Positions 45,320 to 58,600 of a stretch of 64,000 nt of DNA are shown here, piece after piece. This stretch comes from Brachionus koreanus (Eukaryota > Rotifera > Eurotatoria > Ploima > Brachionidae): positions 545,139-609,138 of the forward strand of contig PJRA01000493.1 in assembly GCA_016987375.1 (NCBI GenBank). The letters are read 5' to 3'. Every line of letters begins with the position of its first letter. The stretch's first letter is position 1. The notes beneath the pieces were generated by a model. It made no database searches, was not told the DNA's origin, and saw only the letters and a list, made by a program, of their open reading frames with translations. Position numbers and translations under genes: made by a program.

Positions 45320-46337
45320 ATAAAAACAAATAAATTCTAAAAAGGTTTTTTAAGCTATTACAAGAATACTTTTTATTTTTCTAATGTTTGCGATTTTATT
45401 TTCATTAATTCATGGAGTAAAATAAGCATTTTGATTCTATATTTTATATAGAAAAGCCGATTGTACCAGTGTCAAGGCGCCAATTCAGGCTTTTCTAGTA
45501 CACCTAAATAGCACTAGATTTTATTTCTTTGATATCCATTTTCGTGTATGAAAATATTGAAAATACAAAAATTAAAGTAGATATGATGGTACCGACAGGT
45601 ATATCATGATGTTTTGCAAAATTTTCAAATCAATAATTTTTTCAATGATAGCAAAAAAATTACATTTTTTGTATCATTGTGACATTATCTTTTGAATACA
45701 TAATCGGAAAATTGTGATCTGTAGCATTTTAAATGGCTTACAAGTGCTATTAGAGAGAGATGATTTTTTACATTTTAAAATTTAATTATTTAAATTAATT
45801 TAAAATTTTTAATTTAGTAAATTTAGTAGTTTTAGGACCGAGAAGACTTGGTTGTCTCTTTTTTATAAACAGCTAATTGATAATTAATATCAGAAGAAGA
45901 TTTTTTTTCTTTTTTATTTAATGAAATAAATTTGAGTGATTTACCCACAGGATTTACCTTAACGATTTTGTGCCTTCTTTTTAGTTACATTCTAAAAAAA
46001 TGTTATTAGATAAATTGTTACAAATAAAGTAGAAAAGATGTTCTAATTTTAGCGTTATTTTAAAAATAAAAATTACATATTAAAATAATTTTTATACTCT
46101 TTGATTTAATTATTTATCTATTAATGCTTTAATGAATTATATCATAAGCCTAGATTCGTAGCAACATTGAAGAAAATATTAGTTCAATTAAAAAATTAAG
46201 TTAAAAAGGAAATATAAGGGTAAGTAAAAATATTCTTTGTTTTTTTTAACTTTTTCTGATTTATCAAAATAATAAAAAAAATAGCAATATTTAGCTAGTC
46301 TTCACAATATGAACCATTTTGCTCTATCAGACATCTA
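45320..46337. other. Repeat-rich spacer
   Basis: It contains a further partial copy at about 45597-45760, joining the gatgttttgcaaaattttca terminus of the GTCATAATG MITE family to a version of the 33727/34307 inverted repeat (ggaaaattgtgatctgtagc). This suggests the two belong to one larger element. No gene is recognised. Confidence 0.5.
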
Positions 46338-46553
46338 TTAACACTCAAAGACCGGATGAATTTTTTGATCCTTTTATTTGAATCTTATTTATAATTTTTA
46401 TCAATGAAAATAAAATTATTTTATATTTTATTTTTTAATTTAAGAAATGATTGAAAAAAAAAATTATAAAAAATGATTAAATTTATTGAATAAAAAACAA
46501 ATAAAGGAAGTTACAAAAGGGGTTCAAAAGACCCCTCAGGTTTTGAGTGTTAA
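46338..46553 (+). mobile_element. piggyBac-like MITE, copy 2
   Basis: A 216-bp element with TTAA at both ends. Left terminus TTAACACTCAAAGACCGGAT; right terminus reversed TTAACACTCAAAACCTGAGG. The interior is AT-rich and non-coding. It lies just downstream of a mariner relic. Confidence 0.88.
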
Positions 46554-46629
46554 CGAGTAGTTCGATTCCTCTCATCCTCTCATGTACCAATAGTGGCTTT
46601 TGGAAAAAAATACCTACAGTACCATTCTT

Positions 46630-47240
46630 AAACAAAATTCTGCCCTCTAAGAAAATGAGCCATTGAGCGAAAAAGATGATAATAAGAAAGATCTTTGCTT
46701 TAAACTGAATGAGGAAGAAGTTCGATCCTTATCAGCTCTTCTATTTTTCCCATTGTTCTTCTAGCTGCATCAGTTCGAACATTATCATTATTTGATAAAT
46801 AAACCTAGTTTTCTGTTGACCAAAGAAAGATGTATTTCTTGAAGTGAAGCACATATTTATTCTAATTGTTCAGATTAAAATTTTGCATTAATGGCACGAC
46901 CGTTTAGAACCATTTCAAAGTTTATTATAATTATAATTGTCCATTTCCTAATACAATGGATAATTTTTATGAAAGAGGTTTAATATTGTACATGCGTTTT
47001 GTACTGGAGAAGTAAAATTTAAAAAATTTTTTAACCTTCAGCCGGTTTTTAACCCTTGATCCTCTGCTTGCATGAGTGACAGACAAAATATTCGGCTAAA
47101 TGTTTCAAAGTGTAATTGTGTACCCCTTTGAAAATCCATCAAACACACTACATCATTTTACTAACAAAGTATCCTCTTTTCACGGTAGACTGAGCTAGTT
47201 GAGATGGATCAAACCAGTGATTTCTATTATCATAATTTCA
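46630..47240 (-). pseudogene. Mariner-family transposase relic, copy 2, interrupted
   Basis: Read leftwards, NDNVRTDAARRTMGK aligns with the second catalytic Asp region of copy 1 (DNTRSHTARRTM), and YYHLFRSMAHFLRGQN with the third. The segment equivalent to the start of copy 1 (tgatttctattatcataatt) appears only at about 47216-47240. Roughly 250 bp of unrelated sequence splits the relic at about 46920-47190. Confidence 0.75.
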
Positions 47241-47776
47241 AAGTTTTCATTTTGTAAATTTTTTTAGAAATAAAAAAACAAAGAGTCAAACAAATCATTT
47301 TGAAGAGCATTCAATCCTGTTTATTTTAACATATAATATGACTTTGATTAGAATTGATTCCAATTTAGTTGCTTAATTTCTCTTAGCTCAAGTGATATTT
47401 ATCACTTAACACTGATTCTCTTGGACACTTTCTTTAATTGTAGCTTAATCTCGTTGCTTCAAGCTTAATCTAAACTAATCATTCTGATCTTGAAAAATTC
47501 TGCATCTTTGATTTAAAATGCTATTTAATAAACTATAAAGTTAACTTATTCAGCAAACAGATATTTAAATAAAAAATTTAATTATTCTATAGTTTAATAA
47601 TTAATTTAATGTTGGTAAATAGAAAAAAAATAGTGTATAAAGTAATAGATTAACTTAAAAAAATGTTTTAAGTTTTCAATTTTTAAACAATCAAGAAAAA
47701 AAATGACGAAAAAAAATTTATAAAACAGACAAACATAATTGATTTAATTTTTATTTAACAAGCAATGGAAAATATT
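47241..47776. other. AT-rich spacer
   Basis: 3' flank of the minus-strand HMG-box gene. Nothing recognised. Confidence 0.5.
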
Positions 47777-49352
47777 TTAATCCTGACTTTCATCAGACGA
47801 AACAATTTCTTTAGAATTTGGCGTAGCACTGGAATTTCTCTTGAGTTTTTTGCTCGGCGAACCAGCAGTCGCCAAAGATTTACGGGTTGTTTTGCTTTTC
47901 GATTTTAAAAAATTAAAGTCGTCCAACCTGTTAAACGGTAATGAGTCCAAAAAAAGCTTTTTTTTCAACAAATACTCGTCTTGTTTCTAATAAAAAATTA
48001 AAAATAGAAATTTTTTGTTTGTTTATTTTTACTGCAGCATGCTCCTGATGAATATCTTCTTTTTCCTTAGGTGTCAGTTGCTTCAAACAATCAAAAACTT
48101 GTTTCATATCTCTAAATCCCTCTTGGGATTTCTTTCTGAAATAATAGGCACTAAAACTAAAATAAAAATGAAAAAAAAATTAAACTATTTTTAATCATGA
48201 ATTCATTAATCATCGTTTACTTGGGCACTGAATCTGGCATGCCGTACGACTCCATAAGCAATTTTATTTCATTTTTATTCAGATAAGACGAAAGCAATTG
48301 TCTTTCTTCAGTGGAATTTTTCTTCAAATAAAAAAATTTAATTTCAATTTGTTGAGATTATTTGTTTTTTTTTGTCTCACATAATACTCGTCATAATTAG
48401 CCTCAGCTTTTTTTATATATTTAAGCTTTTTTTTGTCACTGAGCTCTTTGAATTTGGTGCGCGCATCAGCTCTCGCTTTAAAATTATCCTCTTCGAACTC
48501 ATTGCGAAACTTTTCAAAATAAATTTCAAACGGACTGAATTTTTTGTTAAAGCGTTCACTAGTATCTTTTTTGATAGATTTGGCATTTTTTTCTTTAATT
48601 TTAAATTCAGGCTTGAATTGATAAAAAAAAATTTCTAGTTAAAACAAAAAAAAGACAAAATTAAATAGCATACTCTTCTGCAAAATTCTTTATAATCTAT
48701 TATACGATTTTGAGGTAATTTTCTTGCAAATTCAAAAAAATCATCTTCATACCGAGACGATTTCTATAATTCTCAAGATTATATTTAAAATTTTTTTAAA
48801 TTTTAAATTACTTGATGAAACTCGTTCAATAAATCTTGTTTTTCTTTTTCATTAAATTTTTTCCATTCCAATTCTGCCTCAGTCTTTGCTTGACGTAGAA
48901 CTGACTCCAATTGAGATTGATCTTGAATATTTGCATTATGTCTAGCTTCATCCTGCTTTTTTTTGAAAAAATACATTTTGCTGTTTCTTTAAAAAGAAAA
49001 AAAAAGATTTTTTTTTTCAATCCAGATATTTTTTGTCAAAATTTACACTCACTGCTGAATTCTATCGGGAAGGCCGTAAGATTTGAGCAACATTTCAAGC
49101 TCGTTGAAAGATAGAATCGAGCTTAGAGGAAAAGCATCTGGATTTTCCTAAAAAATAGTTTAAAACTGATGTCTGATTTGATAGCTTAGTTACTTCTAGA
49201 TAAGCATCGTATTTTTTCTCTGCTTTTTTAATAAACTTGAGCTTTTTGTTAGAGTCCAAAGTGTTCCATTTGTTTTGCGCCTCTTCCAATGATTCAGCAT
49301 TTTCCTCATTTGGAAATTTTTTCTCTAAGAACAAATCGAATGGCTTGATCAT
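47777..49352 (-). CDS. UBF-like nucleolar HMG-box transcription factor
   Basis: Eight exons, read leftwards: 49352-49194, 49147-49053, 48986-48812, 48763-48674, 48611-48381, 48321-48221, 48156-48033 and 47986-47777. They join in phase to 394 residues. UBF binds rDNA with Pol I factors and keeps rRNA genes open. Four HMG-like boxes are arranged as two modules. The first module starts at KPFDLFLEKKFPNEE, with WNTLDSNKKLKFIKKAEKKY, and continues with MYFFKKKQDEARHNA. The second starts at KKFSPFEIYFEKFRNEF, with ELSDKKKLKYIKKAEANY, and continues with SAYYFRKKSQEGFRD. Between boxes of each module lies the same linker, LSSILSFNE..LLKSYGLPD or LSSYLNKNE..LMESYGMPD, as in UBF. The acidic tail is reduced to SSDESQD. 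The UBF N-terminal dimerisation domain is absent. Assignment rests on box order and linker. Confidence 0.78.
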
Positions 49353-50316
49353 AGTTTTTGGTTTGTATTACTGGTACCTGCTAGATTTCTAACATATGAG
49401 ATAAGAACAAATTTAACCTAAATTTTTTTATAGAAAAATGTGCTTAATTTTTTTTTTTGGTTTTAAATTTTAAATAGATCCAGGGGATTTGAATTCAGCT
49501 GTGTATATCTATATTAAAGTTTATTGATGCATGTTTGCAGCCAAATAAAATTCATAATTTTTAAACCACTGCTATTCGGACAAAAGCAAGATCAAATTTT
49601 TATTTTTAGCTTGCAATTCTAATTTTACCTTTTTTAGTTTTAAATTCTAAGTAAATAAATTTGGATTTGTAAAGTAATTGTTTTCGATTAGAAGAAAAAG
49701 TAGAAAACAGATGTGGCCATAGTGCTAGATTGCAGTGACAATTTCTCCTAATTTTTTCAAGTTCATTTTTTAATGAAAAATTAGAATCTCATTTTTTAAT
49801 TATGAAATTCGTCTGATAATCTCTGCATTTAAGTGCTAAATATCAGCGTATGACATGTCGTTATTTTTGTCTTTCTAATTTTTAGTCAAATAATTTACAA
49901 TAAACATAAAAAAATATCATCATTAATTGATGAAATTTTAGTTATTTATAAAATTTTAAGTTTTTAAAGTTATTTTTCACACAATTGACGAAATGATTTA
50001 TTTAGCAATTTTAAGTTAAAATTTGTACAAATGCAAAAAGAAAAAACAAGATGGAGTAGTAGAATCGATCAAACAGTACGTAAATACCTCTCTGAATGAC
50101 TTGAAAAGCCGCCGCTGCTTCGTCCTTGAGCTTCTGACCAAAAACCATACTAACAAGCCACAAAAGAAAATTATATAAAAATTAATAAGTCAATTTTGTT
50201 AATTAATTCAAAATTTTAATTCAAAATTTTTATATTTGGTGTTTCTTGAAAATAAATCAAAAGTAGTAGTTACTATGATAAAGTGCTCTATACCAGCGCA
50301 TATTTTTGCGCATTAA

Positions 50317-50360
50317 ATTCAAATTGAATTCATTGCAGCCGTTGTGAATTCAATTTGAAT
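50317..50360. repeat. Perfect 16-bp hairpin
   Basis: ATTCAAATTGAATTCA at 50317-50332 and its exact reverse complement at 50345-50360 enclose the 12-nt loop ttgcagccgttg. The arms are themselves partly palindromic. Origin unknown. Confidence 0.85.
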
Positions 50361-52896
50361 ATTTCTTATAAATTAGAGCCTTGCTGATATTGCTTCTTTT
50401 GGTAGCTTATTGAATGATTCAATGACCCTGTTTGTTAAAAATTTATAATGACATTAAAAATTGTTGTTCTAGACTCATCAAACTAAGAATATTTAAGACA
50501 AGCTACATATATTGTCTTGTAACTCTTTTTAGTCATTGGTAAAGACTAGTTACTTTTCTATGCTCAAAATTTTTTATTCTACTATAATTTAAAAAAAGTT
50601 TAATTTGGAGAGGCTGCAAGTAAATATTAAAAATTTTATCTGTTATAAAAAAATAATCTATAAAAAGAGCTTTTTTTTAAAAACTAAAAATTCGCTTTTC
50701 AAAATCATTGAATATACAATTAAATGATTGAATTGAATTTTTACCAGAACACATTAAATTTAAGAGAAAATATTTTAAAAAGTTCTAAGATTTGGGTTAG
50801 CAAGCTATCTCTTTGTCAAGCCAACTTCATAAATTTTCTAAGCAATTTAAATCAGCATATCTGTCAGAATCAAAACTTTGGTCTAAAATAAAGTAATAAT
50901 TCTTGAACTCAAAATAACTCATTCAACACCAAATTTCAATAGAACCACTTCATTGATTTTCATTTTCTCTTGCCACATGATTTAACATAAAGACAATTTT
51001 TTTTTTAGCTTTTTCTCAGATTTTATTAATTTTCAATTAAACTCGTCTAAAGCATTACTTTTTGATTTTTCTTAAGATTTCCAATCAAGTTTATTTTAAG
51101 CTGATTTTATTTTATATTAAATAAAATTTAAAACAGCTATTTATTTTTATATTTTAAGCTTTTTATTTATCCAAAAATTGTAAGTGAGTTTAAAAAATAA
51201 CTTCCGGCTATTTAAATCTTTTATTCTTTTTTTTTTGACTTCATACTGATTAGTTTTATATTTAAACTTTAAATTCAAAGATATAATTAATTGAAGGAGA
51301 AAAAATATTCTGAAATTTTTTATTTAAGAATAAATAATTTTATTTCTTGATTTAAAAAACAAAGTTAAAAAAACCCACAGGTGTTTTAAAGAATTAAAGC
51401 TGATATTTAATGAAATGCATCACGTTTTAAATCAAATACCAATTTTAAAAGCATGGCATTGTAAATAATGACTAAATAGATTGGATTTTATTGTGAAGTC
51501 GTTCCAGGAGATTAAAACATGCTATTTGGGTTTAAATACATAAATATATGAAATGAATTTTTTTTATTGTGATGTCTTATGTGATTTATTTGGGAAATAA
51601 ATCTATTTGTATTGAAGAAAGTTAAAATTTCTATTTTTTCTTTGTGAATTTCAAAATAAGATAAATAAGTGGATTTAATTATTATGAGAACATTTTTCAC
51701 TTATTAGTTAATAAAGTTGAAAAATAAAATTTAAACAAAAATTTATGTTTATTCAATTTTGAAATAAAAAACCTAGAATATTTTGATTGAATAAAATTTC
51801 AACGAAGTATTAAAAAAAATTGTTCATAATTAATTTAATTTTTTTTGAGTTTTATCTTCAATTTAGTTCAAGCTTTAAAAAAGAATAGATATTTTTCTTT
51901 ATTTTTTTTATTAGAGTTTAAAAATCTCAATATTGATTAATTTAAACTTGGTATTTTTTATTATTTAAATAAAAAATTTGAAAATGTCATATCACTTAGT
52001 CGAAAATTTATTTTTGAATTTTTTAGGTTTCATCTAAACTTAAGTTTTTGCATAATATACTAATTATTAATTATGTAAATCATTTAGGATTTTGAATATT
52101 ACTTCTTAAAGGTAAATAAAAAAAAATTCTACCTTATTCGCTCTGAGTCTCTAAGACTCAATTGAAATTAAACGTGATCTAGCAAAAACCTATAAAAAAC
52201 ACTTAAAATAGACTTAAAAATTCGAGGAAAATGTTTTATTTTTTTATTTGAATTGTTTAAGAAATTAACTTAGAAGGTTTTGTTTTAATAAAATTAGATT
52301 CAATATAAAATACCTAAAAGTTAATTTTTAAAGGTAAAGATAGCTTTTTTTTTATTTCACACAAAAATATCTAAAAATAAGATTCAAAATTTAATATTCA
52401 AGCTTCAATTTTAAAAAATATTTTTCAAAAGTGTATTATAATTAAAATATTATTTGTTTCACAATATTTTCAAGTATTATTTATTTTATTCTCGTAATAA
52501 TTAGAAGATGATTTTTCAATAAATATTTAAAATGAAAACATTTTTTAAAAATTATTATTAGAAATAACATTTCGAAAACTAAATCTGATTAAAGATACTG
52601 TGTTTGTAACATCTGTCAAAAGTGCTAAAAATGAATCATTTTGCTAAAATTGATTTAGAACTGAAAAATAAATTTAACTGATATCCAAGTTTAATGCTGA
52701 ATTGGTTTACGTAAAGTATTTTGTTTTACTATATATAGAAAAAAGTATATTTTAAGAAAAAGTTAGTTTGTAAATAAATAATCAATTAATTTTATAATAA
52801 AAAGAAATATCTGAAAAAATAACAAAAACAGGAGTTGTGTAGTTCGTTTTAATTAAGAAAAATTTAAAAATTTAAATAGCTTTTTTGCTAAGTGAG

Positions 52897-53095
52897 AATA
52901 TTTAGCTCTGCAAAATGCTTAATTTCAAGCAAATATGCTTTATATAATAAAGCCAACAAGAACTCTGCTATTATTTGCATTTTGCATGCCAATAAAATAT
53001 GTCTCTTTTCATCTGCGAAATTAATTTGCAGAGTTTTAGCAGACATATATTTTCGAATTAGCAAACATTAAGCATTTTACAAAACTAAATAATCG
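52897..53095. mobile_element. Foldback element related to 17395-17555
   Basis: About 45-bp imperfect inverted arms, with the left containing ctgcaaaatgcttaatttca and the right, reversed, ttgtaaaatgcttaatgttt. The interior holds ttaatttgcagagttttagc, shared in reverse with the foldback in the CNBD2-like intron. Non-coding. Confidence 0.65.
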
Positions 53096-55651
53096 TTTTT
53101 AGTAAAAAAGTTATTATGAATTGAAAAATCGAATTGAAACAATGAAACATTTAGCAAAATTTGTTGTAAGAAATTTTTTTAAGTTGTTCGATTAAAAAAT
53201 TGTTCATTTTTTACAATAAATAATGCAATAAAATTTCAATAAAAAAAAAAGTAAATATATTGTTATGAATTTAATAAAATTTAATTAAAAAATATCAATC
53301 ACAAATATTGTTTGATTAAAGTCTAAGTTTTTGATTCTTTAAATTTAATTTTTCTATTTTTAAATATCAAAATTACTAAATAATTATTTTTTCGTTTTTT
53401 TTTATGCCATTTAGTTTGGAATTTCCTGTTCTTTTAGTGAATAGAATAATTTTTTTCGCCAAGTTTTTTTTTCCGTTTAGAAAATTTAATTTTTTTCATA
53501 TTTTTTATTATACCTGACCTCTTATTCAATATAATTAATCAAACCATAATTATCAAATATTACAATCTAAATTAATTTTTTTTAAATTATAAAAAAAATT
53601 TTGAAATATCTTAAAAACTTTTCTTTTTAGACAAAAACCTAGACTTATATTTTAACATTTTAGACAAAGTTTAATATTTTTTCTAAATAAAATCTTCGAT
53701 CTTAGATTAGAATGTTTTAGACTGGTATTTTTGCTGAATAAACATTAACTAAAACTTAACAGTTTGTTTTAAATAAGAGAATATCTATAAATTCGAACTC
53801 ATATCTTTTATTAAGACTTATTACTTAGGAAATTTCAAGGCCCTATTTCTTATTATTTATTTTATTTTGTCTATGATTAAAATAAGTGATTAAAGATTAG
53901 ATATTAATGAAATTAAGTTATTTCCAAATAACTTTTCTTTAATTGTTTTAATGGGAAAGCATTAATTTTTTAACAAATAGAAATAATAATTTATAGAAAA
54001 GCTAAGTATAAAGTATTAGAAAAATTTTTTAAATCTTAATTTCTTTATAACGAAGCTTTTTAATTGAGGAAAATTTTTTTTCTTCTAAATCTCTTTCATG
54101 TTGAATAAATTTTTTTATTAAAAATTGCTTGCTCTAAAAGACTACACATTTTTTAATTGACATTTTAAAAAATAAAAAGTATGAAATGATAAAAAAATTT
54201 AGGGGTGTATTTTCTCAAACGAAAATTTTTTTTTTTTTATTTATGAATTTTAAATTTAAACTCAGGTAAAGTAAAATTAAAAAAAATAAAAAATAAATAA
54301 ATTAATATTTAAAAGGTATATCGAGGCATTTTGAAAAAAATTTTTCTCTAATGATAAACAATTTTATGGCACATATTAGACGCCAATCTAGTCAAAAAAC
54401 TTGATTAATTGAACTTTTGTAGATAAACCATGAATATAAAGACTTTTCTGGGTGAAATTATTTAGTTTTTGAAGTTAGAGCAAAATCTATGCAATAAAAT
54501 CAGCTTAAATTATTTAAACCCTAGAATATTTTAGTTCCAAATTTTTGTTCTATTTATCATTTAAAGCCATTTCAATAAGATTGTTGATTGTTTGCAATTT
54601 GAATTTGTTTAGAACTACAATTATTAATTAGCATTAGCTTTTTTAGACGTATATAAATCTAAGGCAATGAAGAGTTTTTATTATATTCATCTAAATGAAG
54701 AAGAGTTGAAAAATTTTATTGTTAGCTTGGTATTTGGTGAACTGCCAGCTTGAAATCCTAGAGAAAATGTTTAAAGTTATTTATAAAAAAAAAAAAATAA
54801 CATTCATATTTAATTTAAATTGACTTAGCTAGATCAATAAACAGGTGATGAGAATTCAATAAAATTTCGATTTTTGCTTTAATCATTAACGTCGAGGAGT
54901 TTGAAAAAATATCTGAGAAACGCTCAGACTAGACGATATAATTAGAAATTATGCAATATTTTATTTTTTAACCATTTAAAACCTTATTTGAAAATAATTT
55001 GTTTCAAAATGGTTGAACATTCTTTTTTTTTTGTTGTTGTTTCTTAGCACATATTGAAAAAACTTTATTCTAAATATTTCATTTTTTGTGTAATAAATTT
55101 AACCTAAAACTGTGCTAGCCACCTTTCTATTTTACAAGTGCCAAGATAACCTAGTAAAAAAAAATTATTTATTTTATCTTGAAAAAGAAATTAAGATGGC
55201 TTCATAAAATTGTTAAATTTAGACTTTTTAACTTAGACCACGCAAAAGTATATACTGACAATATTGGTTTTTTATTCTTGCTTGCTAAACAATTGCTTCT
55301 AGATTTAAAAAGAAACTAAATCGAGCAATCTATTTGCTTAAGCAGTTGTTTAAACTCTTTAGATTTACTTCAAATTTTAACTTTTTTTACTAACAAATAG
55401 ATTAAGATATTTCTTTTGGCTATTGGTCTTTTAAGTTAGGCTCTCTCGTTCGAACAAGCTACGTCTACACTTTGTTCAAGCAACACCCTATTTTTTTTTT
55501 TCATCTAAAGGCATAAGTAGCTGGGAGCACACTCTGAATAAATAAGCAACGACTCTATGCATGTAACAATATATATTTGATTGCTTAAAAATAAATTCTA
55601 TTTTTGTTATGCAAATATTTGTCTTTAGAATTTTTTTAGAAATTTATTAAA

Positions 55652-58600
55652 ATGGAAGCCAATATTGAACTTCGTCTGCTGGACTACAAGCTTAAAATAA
55701 TAAGTATTAAGAAGCCATCTATTCACAAGCTCATGTTCGCTATTGTAAAAATAGCCTTCACTAGCAAAACAAAGTGTTCGTTCTTTTCTTTTACCGAAAC
55801 CAACGATGACTATTCAATAGTGGTAGATCATTACGGCTTTCAGGGTAATTTGTCAGCTTGGTTTAATATTGGTTTGAATGATTAATTTTATTTTTCCCAA
55901 CTGAAGAACTGAAGCCTTTTACAAACGATGATGACATAATTTTGAGCAATTCAGACTGGATTCCTATGCATTTATCAGGCGAGGACCTCCAGCGTGGAAT
56001 TTCTAAGATTGCTAAATACCTCATTATTCCTCTGGCCGATTGCAAAATAAGCATAATGGCCATATCAATGTATCAATGTGATTACATACTGGTATGTTTT
56101 TTCATTGCTATTTAAACTTGAAAAAATTTTATTGCTCAATTTTAGATTAAAGAAGAGGATTATGAAACAGTAATCGAATGTTTGTCTGGTCATATACCAA
56201 AAATTTATGACGAATCTCAAGAACCAGAATTAGTATTTGCTAAACAAAATGGAAAAGCCCATTATAATTTTAAAAAAGTTCACAGATCAGAAAATCGACT
56301 TGTCAGAAAGCATTCTTTGTCAGATGGTAAAAAAAAATTATAATTGACTTGGATAAAATTAAGTAAAGAGAATGAAATGCTCAAGTGCCATCTAAATCAC
56401 ATCTAATTTCTAATATTTGACCTATTAATTAAAAAAACTAAAATGTCTAAAATCAATGGTTCTTTCTATTTGCTTTGGGTACCGTCAGGGACGGCCACTG
56501 GACCGCCATAACTTGGTGTTGGCCGTCTTGAGGCTCGTAGATGAAAAAAAATTTTTTTTCTAAATTTTAACTTTTTTTTTATACTAAATTTTTTTATCTA
56601 TCGAATTTTTATATTTGAAAATTTTTTAAATATTATTTTTGTACACGGCCATCAAAACGACCAACACTGAGTTTTGACGCCACCCAACACTATTTTCTTC
56701 ATAAATCTATTTAAATTATAATTTATTTATTTTTTTGATTTTAAAAATTAATATCATTTAGAAAGATTATTTAAGAAAAAAACAGCAATAATTTATTTTT
56801 AAATAGAGGGTTTTTCCGGGTCTTCAGAGACAAAAAGAGAAACCATTTCATGTTAAAATTCATGAATTGATTCTAAAATATTTTCTAACAAAAAATGGTT
56901 TCTAAAATAAATGTTTTATTAGTAAATAGTCAAGTTTTAAAAAAACTTTTTTTTTATTAAAGCCCGAGGGGTTATTTGGACATCTTTTTAAAAAACTGAA
57001 AATTAAAAAGTTTTTAATAGAAACAAATTTTTTTAAAATTTAACTTTTTAAAACTAAACATTTTGTTTTTAGTTCTAAAAAAATTTAATCAATTTTCAGC
57101 AAAAAAATATTTAATTTATCTACATTACTAAATTTGAAATGTTTATTAATAATCAGTAGGACTTGGTTGTGTTAAAATATAGGGTTGAATATTTGAAAAT
57201 TAGATTTAGGCACCAATATGATGCTTTTAGTTAACTCTTTTTTATTTTATATTTTTTTCGTTAATTTTCAAGTTTTAAATTTAAGAATGTCGTCAGCGTA
57301 AAATAACTTTGCCACTGCTTATACCTGATTCTATAGAGTATTGTATCACTGGATTGTATAACATGGATGCATTTTTTCTAATCATTCCAACTCTAATTAG
57401 CATAATGTTTTACGAAACCGAGTAAGTAATTATTTAATTTCAGCAAAATCAAATAATTTTTCAAAATAAATTAAAATTTTTTTATAAATTTCTTTTTTCA
57501 TAATTAACTAGCAGCTAATAGGCATGTAAAACTTCTCTTTATTCTTTACAGAAAAGAAACATAATCAAGCAATTTTTTTTTTGAAAAGTTATATCAAAAA
57601 TAGAAAAGATATGTAAAAAATAGTATTTGTTTTTATATTAATAATTAGATTTTAAATAATTTATTTAATTAAAAGGTTATTTTTATGAAAATTTAGTGCC
57701 CATTTTTTATTTTTATTAGAATTAGAAATAATTGAACTATATTTCAGTCATTTAGATAAATTTTAGTAATCAACGACCAAAATAACAATTTAATATTGCA
57801 AAAACATATTCATTAATAATATCTTCTCTTGAAAATTTTACTTAAATCTGTCATAAAAATTATTTAACAAAAATTTGCTCATTCAATCATAAATACAAGC
57901 TTAATTTATATAACTAATTATCTTTACTTATGTAAGATAAACTTAACTAGAAGAATAATTTAATTCTATGAAAAATTTCCTATTTTTATTCAAATTTATT
58001 TTTTTTCTTAATTTTTATTTAAATAGGTTTTGTTTGTTGGCAGAATATACAAGCTTAGATTAGATTTACTATCATCTAAAATCTTTATCACAATTGCCTT
58101 CGACTCTTCAAAAACTGCTGGCTACTAAATATGAACATATTTCTAGGTTTAATTCAACTTGCTTTAAGACAACATTATTAAGACTTCGATAATTTGATTT
58201 CAAGCTTAATTACATAAAATTTTCATTAATTTTGATCACTCTAAAGATTTCCTTTTTCTTTTTTTTTATAATTTTTTCAGCTAATTAAACTATTTTTTTT
58301 ATATGACAAAAAAATAGCTGAACATTTTTTCATACCTTTCATAAATGCCCAAACAACTACAAAAAAAAACCTAATTTAGAGACTATTTTATAAAGATAGA
58401 ATTTAAAACCAAAAAATGAAGTTTTTAATGTTTGTTTTCAAGAATTTTGAAATATCAAATAAAAATTCTAAAGTTGATTTTTAATTTATCAATTTGTTGC
58501 TTGAATAATAATTTTTGATGAAAAAAGATCTTCTGCAAAGGTATTATTAATTATTAATGATGGCGTATAATTGAGTTTTATGGTAATGGCTTCAGATACT

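Larger units (their letters stand above)
49353..55651. other. Large AT-rich intergenic region
   Basis: 6.3 kb without a confirmed gene. One minus-strand candidate exon at 50088-50148 is unusually GC-rich. It starts MVFGQKLKDEAAAAFQVIQR and meets a donor (gtattta). It could be a first exon of an unseen transcript, or an upstream exon of the HMG-box gene, though no acceptor in phase was found. Two foldback structures (50317-50360 and 52897-53095) are listed separately. Minus-strand open frames such as 51512-51700 are chance. Confidence 0.45.

Noticed and set aside
48372..49114. Plus-strand open frames rich in Phe and Leu
   Set aside because: They are antisense to lysine/glutamate-rich HMG-box exons on the minus strand.
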